Assembly: GCA_003864495.1 (NCBI GenBank)
Contig: ML133402.1
Coordinates: forward strand, 124,001-188,000
DNA from: Nemopilema nomurai
Lineage: Eukaryota > Cnidaria > Scyphozoa > Rhizostomeae > Rhizostomatidae
Length of the DNA: 64,000 nt
Direction of reading: 5' to 3'
Part shown: positions 1 to 11,100 of the stretch, piece after piece
Layout of the letters: the number at the start of each line of letters is the position of its first letter
Position numbering within the stretch: position 1 is the stretch's first letter
The notes under the pieces: generated by a model
Told to the model about the DNA's origin: nothing
The model's database searches: none
What the model saw: the letters and a program-made list of their open reading frames with translations, nothing else
Program-made: the position numbers and the translations under genes

Positions 1-555
1 CCGAAAATCAAGCCGAGCAAAACCCCCGGCGAGAAGGCAAAGAAGAGCAGCAAGAAAGTGAAGTCGAGTCAGGCGCCTGTGCAGGGGACAGAGACCACAA
101 CCAGCAGTGAGCTGTCGGATTCGCAAGGTGCGCCTTCGCAGAATCAGCTACAGTTGCAGCCTGTGCACGCCGCGCAGAAAGAAGAGACTGCCAGCGCGCC
201 GACGACAGCCGCAACAACAAGTGCAACAACAGCAACAACGCGGCCAAGTCAGTTCCCAGAACATTTAACGTATTTCGCGCATGTGCGAGGCGCACTCCCG
301 GTGTCGAGCCAAAGCTTGAATCTTCAAAACGCTGTCCCGCTGAAGATCACGTTCCCGCGTGGCGCACTCGGGTCGTTCCAGTCCAATGCCATGACCCTTC
401 ACATACCGAAATCGGCGGACCAACGACTGACTGTGGGCGCCAACCGGCAGGAACCGAATCGTCTTTTGAACTTGACTGAGCATTTAATGATAAATCGGAA
501 TGCGGCCGAATTTTTGCCGCAGATGGACTCTAACTTCGACGAGAATCGACAGTAG
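1..555 (+). CDS. 3' end of an unidentified protein gene (5' end outside the window)
   Basis: Frame 1 is open from the first base to a TAG at 553-555, giving about 184 residues, so this is the end of a longer coding sequence or a last exon. The first third is Lys/Ser-rich (PKIKPSKTPGEKAKKSSKK), followed by a Thr/Ala/Gln-rich low-complexity tract around 150-245. From about 250 the composition becomes ordinary globular or extended protein (HLTYFAHVRGALPVSSQ, then NLTEHLMINRNAAEF). No transmembrane segment or recognised domain is seen, and I cannot name the family. The early part suggests a disordered basic nuclear protein, but that is only inference from composition. The internal ATGs are not needed as starts because the frame is open upstream. 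Confidence 0.55.
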   Translation, partial: PKIKPSKTPGEKAKKSSKKVKSSQAPVQGTETTTSSELSDSQGAPSQNQLQLQPVHAAQKEETASAPTTAATTSATTATTRPSQFPEHLTYFAHVRGALPVSSQSLNLQNAVPLKITFPRGALGSFQSNAMTLHIPKSADQRLTVGANRQEPNRLLNLTEHLMINRNAAEFLPQMDSNFDENRQ

Positions 556-2408
556 CTGGCACTTTCTTTCGCTCACTTTTTCGAATTATGTCATTGAAAA
601 TATAAACTCTTGCAGATGGGTGTCTAAAATTTCTAGTTTGTATCTCAATATCCGATGCCTTGTTTATCACGGATTCGAGTGTATTTCGTCGCCCTGGTAA
701 CGTAAGCGTAACGCGTAATGTTGATGGTCCATCGTCAAACCACTGTGGGCGGTTATCGCTTCTACCATCTGCGTAGAAAGAAGAATGACGTTGATTCTTG
801 CTCCTTGCTTTGCTGTTATAACGCAAATATGATCAGTGTGATGTTTGCGGTAAAGACGTTGGTCGAATTCGGATAAGCGACAACTTGCAACTTTATAGTC
901 TGGTGTTCGAATTACAACAGGTGATTCAAATGATGATCGCTGCGCGGACCGCATCTCTCACCCTCTGACTACTTCTAGTCATTTCTGGCCAGCGCCTATT
1001 CATTCTTGAGCTTACTGTATTATACGAAACTAACTTGGATGTTGATGCTTACCGCAAGAGAGAGAAATACTCGCATCTCGTTCATAGCTTAAGCTCAGCC
1101 TATTATTCTATCACTTTTGTTAATCTTTCCATCAGTTCCCTAGGTATCTTTGGTCTCTCCTGCTCCTCTTTCATCGACATGTGCAATGCTCCAGATATCA
1201 GAGAAAATCATCTCCGCTTCATGATCTCCAAACTATCCAACTTAACTATCCGTACTACCTATTACATTTCTGAAACATTTAATTACTTATATTCTCTTTG
1301 ATCGGGCATCCTATGGAATCTTTTTCAGATAATCAGAAAAATTGTTTACCCAGAAAATTTAATTTGTTCGAAAATGTTCCATATTTCATTTTCCCGCCAT
1401 TTTCATTGTTGACGAATTGCGTCAGCTTTTCCTCGACCGTAATAGTAACAACCAGTGGCGATGAGCTTCTCATCGATCTTCAAGCCTTTTAAATGTATAT
1501 ACAATGAACTTGAGGACAAAAGAAATTGTTTAATGGCAGTTATTTTGAAATAAAGATGCGCTGCATTTTCTCTCAGTGGAATTTAGCGATTTTTCTGTCA
1601 GTAACACAATCATCAATGCCCACAAGAAAAGATTTTAACATTGGCTTGTAAAGGTAAGCTCATATTTGCTAATTACGTGGATAAAAACAACTTTTATGGC
1701 GTAAAAACTGTAATTCTTATGTTATCCCTCCCCCTTATTATTATAGGGGTTTGAAAGGGACAGTTTGAAGACGTCGTATCTAGTGATCGCGGAAACATTT
1801 TACTGAGTACAACGGCAGTTTTTTGCAAATTTATCAAAGATTAAATTTTTAAAAGGAAATTGAGATTATCTTTCAGCACATTTTACACGTTTATTTTTTG
1901 TGGGTAGTGGTAAAAACGTCCAAAAATAGGCCTAAATCTACGTTTGTTGTCATGTTCTTGAATTCTGATTGGCTAATGGGGTTTGCAGAATTTTGGTCGC
2001 TCAGCCAATTAAAGATTTGGAACCTATGCTCGGTTTTACAGCTTGAGAGTTGATGAGTTGGTATTTAGTTTTTTTGGTAAAACTTGCATATTATGAACGG
2101 TATGGGGGTGACCAAAGAAGAACTGGATACAGGTACGTCAATCCAAAAATTACTTTTGGGGCATTTTTCAATGATTTTGTCTGGATTTCGTCTTACTTTG
2201 CATGTCAACTTACCTCAGAGAATCAACTTTTAAGTTCATAACTTGCACAATCGAAAGGTATAGAGGACAATTACCCTAGTCAAAAGTAGCTTTTTCGGGT
2301 GCTTTTTTGAAGTGGGACCTGCACCACATCAGAAAATTCATGCTTGAAATTCAATTGCTAAGCGGCTACACTTCTAGTGCGTGCTAATTTGATTCATTTT
2401 CTGTCCAG
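556..2408. other. Non-coding stretch, possible poly(A) signal
   Basis: AT-rich DNA with no convincing gene. An AATAAA at 1549-1554 could be the poly(A) signal of the 1-555 gene, about 1 kb past its stop, but nothing proves this. Good-looking splice-donor strings (near 1648 and 2135) lie here and may belong to upstream exons of the 2409-2976 gene; I could not build a consistent frame through them. Confidence 0.3.
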
Positions 2409-2976
2409 GGATTCACATCGTGTAAACTCTTCACAAGTGATGGTGGAATGGGCCTACAGAACATTTCTGCTTCCTTCTGGGGTGACCGCCCCACCCCTTC
2501 GCCTCTTTCCTTCCTCACTACCGTATCAGAAATCGGAGCTGTCAGTAATGTCAAAAGTGTATTGTGTCAATATGACAGTTAACTCTCTAATTTGATTAAT
2601 GCACTATTTCAGTAGGTCAACGTTTTTTATATTACAATGTTGGTAGCCCAGTCAATGAACTGAAAAAGGCACTGGAATAATGCATGTCCTGTCTCTGCTA
2701 CTTTTACCATATGATGGGAATTATCGTTGATAGGAGGATTATGACGTAAATGCTGAAAAAGTACGAAGTGATTTTTCAGAGAGAAGTGATTTTTCGCACA
2801 CAACTGACCTTAAGCCGGAATCAATGTCATGCAGTACCGTCAGAGTTTCGTTCCAGTCAAGTCCGGATAAGCCCAAGCAACCTGACCCGGAACATTTCCC
2901 GTTTGTCTCCCACCTAGCGGGTCATCCAGCGCTCGAGACAGAAGGCGCAGCGGTTCGACGGTTTAACCAAAAGTAG
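2409..2976 (+). CDS. Two 3'-terminal exons of an unidentified spliced gene
   Basis: Exon a, 2409-2540, follows a clean acceptor (tttctgtccag) and encodes 44 residues in phase 0, beginning GFTSCKLFTSDGGMGL. A GT at 2541 (gtcagt) can serve as donor. Exon b, 2734-2976, follows ...gttgatag and is open for 80 residues to a TAG at 2974, starting EDYDVNAEKVRSDF and ending AAVRRFNQK. Both exons are phase 0 at the junction, so they join without a break. The stretch is richer in GC and CpG than its flanks, as expected for an exon. Exon b is acidic, then Ser/Pro-rich, with no catalytic motif. The donor is weak (C at +3) and the acceptor of exon b lacks a long pyrimidine tract. The upstream exons are not identified. 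I do not recognise the protein. Confidence 0.4.
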
Positions 2977-3612
2977 GGGGTGCTGTATTTTTCTTTGGTT
3001 TTTGCTTGTCACCAATTTATTTTACGCTTAGCAAATGCATCAAGCCTATAACCTAGATCATCTTGACGCAGAGCCTATTTTACATTGGTTTTACCACTTA
3101 CAGTGGTGTAGGAAACCAGATTTAGTGGTCTGGAAAGAATATCTAAGGGAAAACGGGACGACCTTGAGAAGTACTTTGATTTACTTTGTAAGAATGCTTT
3201 TTGGTAGATTTGTAATCTATTCAACTAACACCAGGCAAGAACAAAGTGTATGGAATTTCACCACTTGCTCTGGAATAAAATCACTTGCCTCTGGCTCAAA
3301 TGGTTGAAATCTACGTTATTAATACTTATTTCGGCAAAACCAAAGAGGATTTAAGTTCAGTAGTCGGTCACTTATCCAGGATCATCGGATTCTTATGTAT
3401 TTTAATAACTGGACAAAGCCACCTTTCACTTACGCCGTTAAGTAAGCGAAAATTTATGCCAATTGTAAGTTTTGAAGGACGGCTGCTTGATTCTCGAAAC
3501 AACATGGCTGCAACGATATCCAAGAGTGAGTTAATACTTTATGTCACAAAAATAAATCAGACAGTAACTTCAGACAGGGATTGTGCACTGTTTTAAATTA
3601 CACTCTCGCTTG
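2977..3612. other. Intergenic, nothing identified
   Basis: AT-rich sequence with short open frames of non-protein-like composition and no recognisable repeat or RNA gene. Confidence 0.3.
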
Positions 3613-3998
3613 CTGTATACACGCTTTTTTCATAAGGAACCACTTTATAAGGAACCTAGATGTAGAAGGCCGAAATATTCAAAGAACTTATACTACTAAA
3701 AACGGAATCCCTAAGGAACTTTTCGATTTTTATAAGCATCAAGAGCTAAAAAGCCCGTTCCATTCATTTGCAGCCAATACTCGCATATATTGTTTGCTAT
3801 TCGTGTGTCAAGTGCTTTTTTGAATAGTTTCCGCATATTCTATCTCGCCCCTCTCTCTATTAAGTGTTAAGGCTTATTGATGTGCAGTTAAAATTAAGGA
3901 ACTTTTGGTACCGAAATCTGATGACTTGAGGTCTACGAATTAGGAACTTTTGGAACTAGGCCTTGTGGTAGGTTCTTTGTAAAAAAGCGTGTATTGTG
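3613..3998. mobile_element. MITE-like element with ~25-bp terminal inverted repeats
   Basis: The left end (atacacgcttttttcataag, 3617 on) is the inverse of the right end (ctttgtaaaaaagcgtgtat, 3974-3993), with a few mismatches. The ~385-bp interior has no protein-like frame. It sits between two ~36-bp direct repeats that share gcactgttttaaat and cactctcgctt (3584-3619 and 4010-4045). These are too long for an ordinary target-site duplication and may be older repeats. The family is not identified. Confidence 0.45.
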
Positions 3999-4664
3999 AA
4001 AAAAAAGAATGCACTGTTTTAAATAACACTCTCGCTTTCTGTATATTTTCATAGCTTTCGAGATGCATGTAGTCCTTCTCAGACTTTTAGGTGCTTTTGC
4101 CGAAACCTTATCACTTGACTATTTTAACCTCTTACCAGCAAAGCCCTCTTCCCAACCACAAAAAGTACCAGAGAGTTTTCCCGGCCTGGCGATGGCATTG
4201 CATAATTGCCCTTGTGACGTAGGTTGTTGTGCCGCCACACCCAATAGAGTGCACGACGTCACACAATTATGAGTTCCTTGTCGGTAGCAGGAAGCCTGCT
4301 GCTCTTTTGTTCTACTTCCGAGCGAACGATACAAATGACCGCACAAGGACACAGGACTTCATTTATTGAGAGTTTACGAGCGAATGTTGTGACAGCTTGT
4401 TCAAATTTCGCTGCAGTTTCAAATTGGTCGATATAAAGTTGAAAGAACAGTTGAAGTGAGTGAGTTTGCGAGGCTCAAGAGAGGGAAGATTGACTTGGCC
4501 AAACCTTTCCCAAGTAAGTATCCGTTTGTTGTTCGTCTCGAAACACGCAGTTCAGCGCAAAGCTCTTGGATGCGTTTTGATTTTTTAGAAACATTCGTGA
4601 TCGCCTGTTACCAGGTTTATCCGAGGGAAACCTCCAGTTTGCGACAATCTATAGTTATTTCCGG

Positions 4665-4884
4665 ATTGTTTGCTTTTCGTGTGTCAAGTGCTTCGTCGAG
4701 TAGTTTCTGCAAATTCTATCTCGCCCCTCTCTCTATTAAATGTTAAGGCTTATTGATATGCAGTGAAAATTAAGGAATTTCTAAGGAACTTTTGGTACTA
4801 AAATCTGATGACTTGAGGTCTACGAATAAGGGACTCTTGGAACTAGGCCCTTATTGAGGTAGGTTCCTTATAAAAAAGCGTGTA
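4665..4884. mobile_element. Partial second copy of the 3613-3998 element (right half)
   Basis: The sequence from tgtttgcttttcgtgtgtcaa to the terminal taaaaaagcgtgta aligns throughout with 3789-3992, including ctatctcgcccctctctctatt and atctgatgacttgaggtctacg. The left inverted repeat is not found, so this copy is 5'-truncated or rearranged. Confidence 0.45.
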
Positions 4885-5281
4885 ATCCTCAAAGCATCTT
4901 TTTGTATTGGGGGTCATCAAGTACCAGCTTTTGTCTTGCATCCAAAAGGTGTCCTAATAATGTAACCAGTCAATATTTAAGGTTTTTTCCGTTTTGACCG
5001 AGCCTAGGAATGGCTATCAGAACAACAAGAACAAATGTCACCCCCTTGATTTGCCCGTCGGAAGAGAGTGTAATTGCAGAAGTTAGGCGTTAGATATTTA
5101 GTTAGGACTCGAGAATTACGTACCGTTGCTCAAACGTTTTTAGCTCTATTTACCTACAATAAGATGCTTCTTTGGGCAGTCATGGTACTTGTTTGTGTCG
5201 AAAACATCCACTCAGGGACAGGGGGCATTAAGTGCACAACAATGCGTCGTTTCGTGTTGTTACCACTATCAAACAGTACAA
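4885..5281. other. Intergenic, nothing identified
   Basis: No convincing coding potential, RNA gene or repeat seen. It lies 3' of the minus-strand recombinase remnant. Confidence 0.3.
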
Positions 5282-6739
5282 TTAGTGATTAGGGCACTCT
5301 GTAAAATCGATGTGGAGTCGGGTTCTGGTCACTAATGACCAAGATGTAAGGNCGTATGTCCTAAAGTACTCTTCCAAGTAATTTATTTTGGAGATGATTA
5401 CACGATTGCATCCATATGTCTTTTCAGTCTTAAAATTATAAATAACCATCTCCACCGTCCCGTCCTTCTTGAAAACTACGTAGTTCCCTTTATTCTGTGG
5501 CTCTTCCTCTTCTTCGTAAATTACTTTAAGGTTGATAACATCGATGTTCCTTGACGGGTTGACGGTGGAGAACATCAGCAAAATGATGAAATCGTGGTAT
5601 AATCTAGCTTTATCACTTGCTGATCCAATGTAATTTTCTAACTCATACTTCATGCTTTTTATCGTATCCAGGACCTTAGACCATTTGAACCTCTTCCTCC
5701 GATTGTTGTCAACTGGACGGTCTTTCCTCCTTTGTCTTTCGTACTCTCTCTGTGTGCAAAATTGACAAATATTACGGAGTGAACTTAGTTAGTATGGCAA
5801 CATGGAGCACAAAACAGTTAGCACAAAATAGTTTATACAAAATATTTGGTATAATTTTACCTTCCTAACTCATTCAATTAATGATTGGGGGTGTCCTCAC
5901 CACCAACATGCTACATAGAATTCAGGACTACAGTAAATCACTCGCCTGCAACTGTGACTGCATCGTCTTCAACTCCACAATCTCTTGTATTTCGAGATGA
6001 CTACCTGTGTGCTTGCTCTTTCGATGCAAATATTTCGCAACGTACAATAGGCACTGAGCATACCCCGCTACAGTTCCGTAGCTCAAGCCTTTTGCAATTA
6101 AGTTATCAACAAATCGTTCCACCATTTCTATCTCTAGGCAGTACTCAATTTTTGGAAGGCGGCCATCCTTCTCAAAAAGATATATATAGTATTCCATTGC
6201 TCGGCTTGTTATTTTCTTTATTGTTGTCACTGCTATGTGTCCAGATGGTCTCTCTGGGTTGACCACTTTTCTGTAAAACTCTGAAATTCGGTCGAATTCT
6301 TCCGCCAGCTGAACGGATACTATTTCCTTTGACTTTCGCTGTTTCCTAATATTCTTGTTTTCCCGTGAAACACAACCATCCGTCTGAGTCTCCTTCTCGG
6401 TGATGTCGCTGCACTCTTCGTGATTCCCTTCATTTTCGCTTGTCACTGGAAAATACGCTGTCTCTTGACCAGAAGAGAGCTTTCTCTTCTCTTTTATTCG
6501 TTCAAAATCCTCCACCGTTATTAGCCAGTGACCTCCCTTTTTGTTTCCAAGGCGTGATTGCAAACATGCACGGATTTCTCCTTCCGCTAGCACCGCCTGG
6601 ATGTTCATTCTCCGAAGTAACGACTTTAAGCAAGATGCCTTCACATCAGCAATGGCCGCTCTTACATCGGCCATTGCTACATGGGTCTTCCCATTGAATA
6701 TGTAGCATGGTACGCATGGTTGGCCGACACCACTGGGTT
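5282..6739 (-). CDS. Crypton-like tyrosine recombinase, partial, two exons
   Basis: Exon 1 runs from 6739 (after acceptor ttccattttag) to 5946. Its second half (ATTIKKITSRAMEYYIYLF, then VERFVDNLIAKGLSYGTVAG) looks like the SAM-like core-binding domain of tyrosine recombinases. Exon 2 runs from 5749 (after acceptor gcacacag) and enters the catalytic fold. LLMFSTVNPSRNIDVINLKV carries the probable first catalytic Arg, and FKTEKT matches the beta-strand Lys region. The reading frames join in phase 0 if the donor is GC (tgcag/gcgagt, intron 5945-5750, 196 bp); no GT donor precedes the stop at 5928. The HxxR and catalytic Tyr motifs are missing before the TGA/TAG region near 5282, so the 3' part is lost or lies in another exon. 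One base at 5352 is N. Exon 1 also holds a CVPC pair just after its acceptor. It is probably a transposon-derived gene or relic. Confidence 0.5.
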
Positions 6740-7052
6740 CTAAAATGGAAGAGAGACCCAGTCAAACCTACACAAATAGAGAATAATCAGAAGCACTCAC
6801 TACTTAACCCTTACTCTGCCAAGATTTTCCCCTAACTCTAACCGCGGAAAATACGGTTAGGAAGATTTCCATCATAGTGGTGCTCGCGATTTTTGGGGTT
6901 GATAAAAGCGTAGCCTGGTAAAGCACATAATAGCCTTGAATACCACATCATTTCGGATCAAAGATGTTACGCCAAACTGGGTAAAGTATACAGATACGGA
7001 TAGTGGGAAAACAGACCTAGATTGAATGCGTGAAACTGGTTTTTGCCATCTT
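6740..7052. other. Intergenic between recombinase relic and satellite
   Basis: AT-rich. It should contain the intron upstream of the recombinase exon on the minus strand. No other feature seen. Confidence 0.3.
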
Positions 7053-8173
7053 GTTGATGCCGAAATGTAGCTGTTTCTATAAAACAAGCCCTCCAAATTG
7101 GTAGAAAGTGAGTGTTTAGCCAATTTACCTTGAAACTGTTTATTTCGAATTGTAAAAACCCGACTCCGATGATCGCTAGGGGAGAGAGGGGTATGTTGGC
7201 AATTTGAATCCGGCTTCACGCATCTGGTTGCGCTATTGTTGATGCCGAAATCTTACTGTTTCTATAAAACAAGCCCTCCAAATTGGTAGAAAGTGAGTGT
7301 TTAGCCAATTTACCTTGAAACTGTTTATTTCGAATTGTAAAAACCCGACTCCGATAATCGCTAGGGGGAGAGGGGTATGTTGACAATTTGAATCCGGCTT
7401 CACGCATCTGGTTGCGCTATTGTTGATGCCGAAATTTTACTGTTTCTATAAAACAAGCCCTCCAAATTGGTAGAAAGTGAGTGTTTTGCCAATTTACCTT
7501 GAAACTGTGTATTTCGAATTGTAAAAACCTGACTCCGATAATCGCTAGGGGGAGAGGGGTATGTTGGCAATTTGAATCCGGCTTCACGCATCTGGTGGCG
7601 CTATTATTGATGCCGAAATCTTACTGTTTCTATAAAACAAGCCCTCCAAGTTGGTAGAAAGTGAGTGTTTAGCCAGTTTACCTTGAAACTGTGTATTTCG
7701 AATTGTAAAAACCTGACTCCGATAATCGCTGGGGGGAGAGGGGTATGTTGGCAATTTGAATCCGGCTTCACGCATCTGGTGGCGCTATTATTGATACCGA
7801 AATCTTACTGTTTCTATAAAACAAGCCCTCCAAATTGGTAGAAAGTGAGTGTTTAGTCAATTTACCGTGAAACTGTTTATTTCGAATTGTAAAAACCCGA
7901 CTCCGATAATCGCTAGGGGGAGAGGGGTATGTTGGCAATTCGAATCCGGCTTCACGCATCTGGTTGCGCTATTGTTGATGCCGAAATTTTACTGTTTCTA
8001 TAAAACAAGCCCTCCAAATTGGTAGAAAGTGAGTGTTTAGCCAATTTACCTTGAAACTGTGTATTTCGAATTGTAAAAACCTGACTCCGATAATCGCTAG
8101 GGGGAGAGGGGTATGTTGGCAATTTGAATCTGGCTTCACGCATCTGGTTGCGCTATTGTTGATGCAGAAATCT
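7053..8173 (+). repeat. 184-bp satellite, left block (about 6 monomers)
   Basis: Head-to-tail monomers of 184 bp, recognisable by ctgtttctataaaacaagcc, aatttaccttgaaactg, cgactccgataatcgctagg and ggcttcacgcatctggttgc. The first monomer (7053-7210) is the most diverged, as is usual at an array edge. The block stops inside a monomer at gaaatctt, where the 4-kb unit begins. Each monomer has a 63-codon minus frame, but 184 is not a multiple of 3 and the frame stops every monomer, so it is not read as a gene. Confidence 0.95.
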
Positions 8174-11100
8174 TCTACATATACTAAAATGCTAGCGGCA
8201 TCCCTTTGATCTTTCGTGCTACTGAATTCAACAAAAAAGGCTCCCAGACGGCTGCACCCAGTTTCGAAATTCCACTCCCAAAGTCTTCCCCGATGATTAA
8301 ACCAAGGTATAGGCTATTTTTTGCCCGAAAACCGTGCTCCATTTTTGAGCAAATCGCCATCTTTTCCGAGGCCTTCGATTTCGACCACCTTCTCGGCGCC
8401 CTCCTGCCCCCACCGTTTGACCAATTCCACCCGTTTTTTACCCACGGTTTCGGCACGCACCGATCTTCGTTCCTGGGTAGTTTTTTTCCCAAAATTTTCT
8501 TTATTTTTAGTGGAAATTGCCACTTTTCTACGCGCTGAACGCCGATCGTCCTCCTTCTTCGAGCTCTAGCTCCCGAACGGTTACGGATGCGTTCCCCCTT
8601 TCCTAGCGGTAGGATTCGCTCGGAGTGTCTCTGTCTGTGCGCCTGTTTTTTTCCTCAAAATTTGTAAGCGTTTTCTCGAAATTCGCCGTGTTTTTGCTTC
8701 GATTCGCCATTTCCAGGCCGCGGGGAGAAAATTTCCTTGCCCTCGATCGACCGAGCTTGCCCCGGTCACGTGCATCGCTGTGCTGCCCTGCATTGTTTGG
8801 GGACAAAAGAGAGTCCTCTTCCACCAATCGAAATGCAAGTTGCCGACGTGAGTGACGTGTCGCAGCAGAGCAGCAAGGCGTACTAGAGAACAACAGCGTG
8901 CTCGGGACAGGGCAGGGGTCATTTCGTGCTTGCTATCCGTGGGGTTTGGACGTGCTCATTATTACCGGAGCTGCCTTTCATTGCGTTTTGGGAATTTCAC
9001 CATTGAAAGCTGCCTTACAGTAAGTAATTTTCGTTTCTCCTTTCGATCTGATGATTTTCTCGATGTTAAACTAAATTTCCGTGCTTTTTTGTCGTTTTTC
9101 CAATTCACCCCACGCTGGGGCAGCTTCCATTCGTTTAAAAAAATTTGCTACCCACGAGCTCGCTTGCTTTCGAGGATGTTTTCTGAATGCTGAATTGATT
9201 GCTTACTTAAAATGGTGCTAAGAGAGATTTGATTTGTTTGCTTTTTCCTCATTTTAGGTGAGAAATGGAGCCGAAACTCGAGGTGGCAGCAGCAAAATTC
9301 GTGAGAAACTTCAGGCACGCCCCCACCTGGCTCTCTCGCTGGCTACGAAATGCTGAAAACTTTGTCGTGCCCTCTAGAACGAATCAAAGTAAGTTTGTTT
9401 TGTTGCATTATGATCGCCGTTTTCCTGGTTTTTCTCTCGAGAAACTAGCTTTTGTGCGTGGTTTTTGCACCTGGCCGTTGACCTGTTGACCTCCTTCCGC
9501 CATGCCCCGAGGGCGTTCTCACTCTAAATTGCTCTAAATACCTAGCTAACTTGCTTTGAGGGAAATTTCTGATAATCAATCGATTAACTTCTTTAATGAT
9601 GTTACGGGAGGTTTGATTTCTGGCTTTTTTTCTTTTTTAGAGCGAAATCGAGCCGAAACTCGCGGTACACCCTCTCGCAGACTTCAAAATGCTGAAAACT
9701 TCGTGCCCTCTAAATCGAAACAAAGTAAGTTTGTTGTGTTGCTTCAAGTTTGTTGTGTTGCTTCAAGTTTGTCGTTTTCGTTGTTTTTCTGGTTCCTTTT
9801 TCGAAGAATTGGGTTTTGTGCTAGATTTTCGCACCTGGCTAATTGACCTGTTGACCCCTTCCGCCATACCTCGAGGGCGTTTTTCACTCTAAATTGCTCT
9901 AAATAGCTTTAGCGATAAACAACATGTTTTATGAATTCTATAATCAGTAACTGCCGTTTTTTGGTCTTTTAGATTGCCTTTTTAAGCGGATCTCTCTTCT
10001 AATGAGTTTTCCTTGCTTGCAGGGTCATGGCGTGACGTCAAATGTTATCCACTGTTACCGTGCTGGGACGAAGAAAGGGAGAGCAAGAGCTCCGTTTTTA
10101 ATAGACGAGAGACTACCGTATGAACTTTAAAAGCCCTACGTATTTATGTTGTATGTATTTAATTTTCATGGTGGATGACGATGCGTGGTTTTCGATTTGA
10201 CGTTTCCTTATTCTCGCGTTGTTCCTTCAGTGTTGGTAGCATTGTTTGGATTACTGCATCTCTAGAATTAATTTGGTGCCTATTGGTGGCAATAGTCAGT
10301 TTAGGGCCGCAGCAAAGCCATTTTCTGTGTCTGCTATGTTTCTTTAAATTACTCGAAACGCATTGGACAGCGTAGCGAGCTAAACGAGCAAAAACCATTT
10401 CAATAGGACGGTTGAAAGAGTGGCAGAATTTTCGAAAAAGCCCGAGAGAAGATAAAAATAACTACAGGGCAATTTTCTGTTTGTGATGGCGAAGGGGTCG
10501 CTTTTCGGCATGGCAGAGCCCCCGAAGGCACTTGAACAAAGATCGATGGCAGTAAGGAGGTTTTTCAGTTTTTGTCTGTAAAAGTAACTAGGATTGGCAG
10601 TGATTCTCCACTATATACTTTGCAAGAACTAAAGGGCAGGCTTCGCACTGTCAGATTTCGAAATTTCGCCAGTCGTGCATTGTTCAAATAGAGCCGGAGC
10701 CGATTCAGGGGCAACATAGGAATCAATTTAGACGTCGAAAAGGTCTAAAAACAAAGCATTTTAAACTTGATTCACTAAAGGTTGATCAGCTAAAACATGG
10801 AGGTTTTATTTTGTGGTCAACTGTTCTTCGATGGAGAATTGACAGGGTAACCCTCAAACGATTCTAAGCTTAATCCGCCCACATTTTCTAAAACTTTGAG
10901 AAAAACATTGGCAGTGTAATCTACCCCCAATATTTTCTAAAACGACGAGTAAAACGGTCAACAAAGCAAGTTTTTCGTGGCAGCTTTTTCGGACTTGGTA
11001 AGTAGGAAGGTGTCATATCGTGTTGTTTGTTTCATGCGGCGGTCGCTTGGCCCATGACTCACTGGAACAGGGTTCCTTGAAGGGTGTTAACATTAACGAG

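Noticed and set aside
4456..4516. Exon-like EFARLKRGKIDLAKPFP before a strong donor (ccaa/gtaagtat)
   Set aside because: No ATG or acceptor gives a consistent upstream frame, and no downstream exon was found.
8184..8922. Several overlapping 69-113-codon frames on both strands in the front of the 4-kb unit
   Set aside because: All frames are open because the region is GC/CpG-rich and poor in stops. None has protein-like composition or splice support; better read as promoter/leader.
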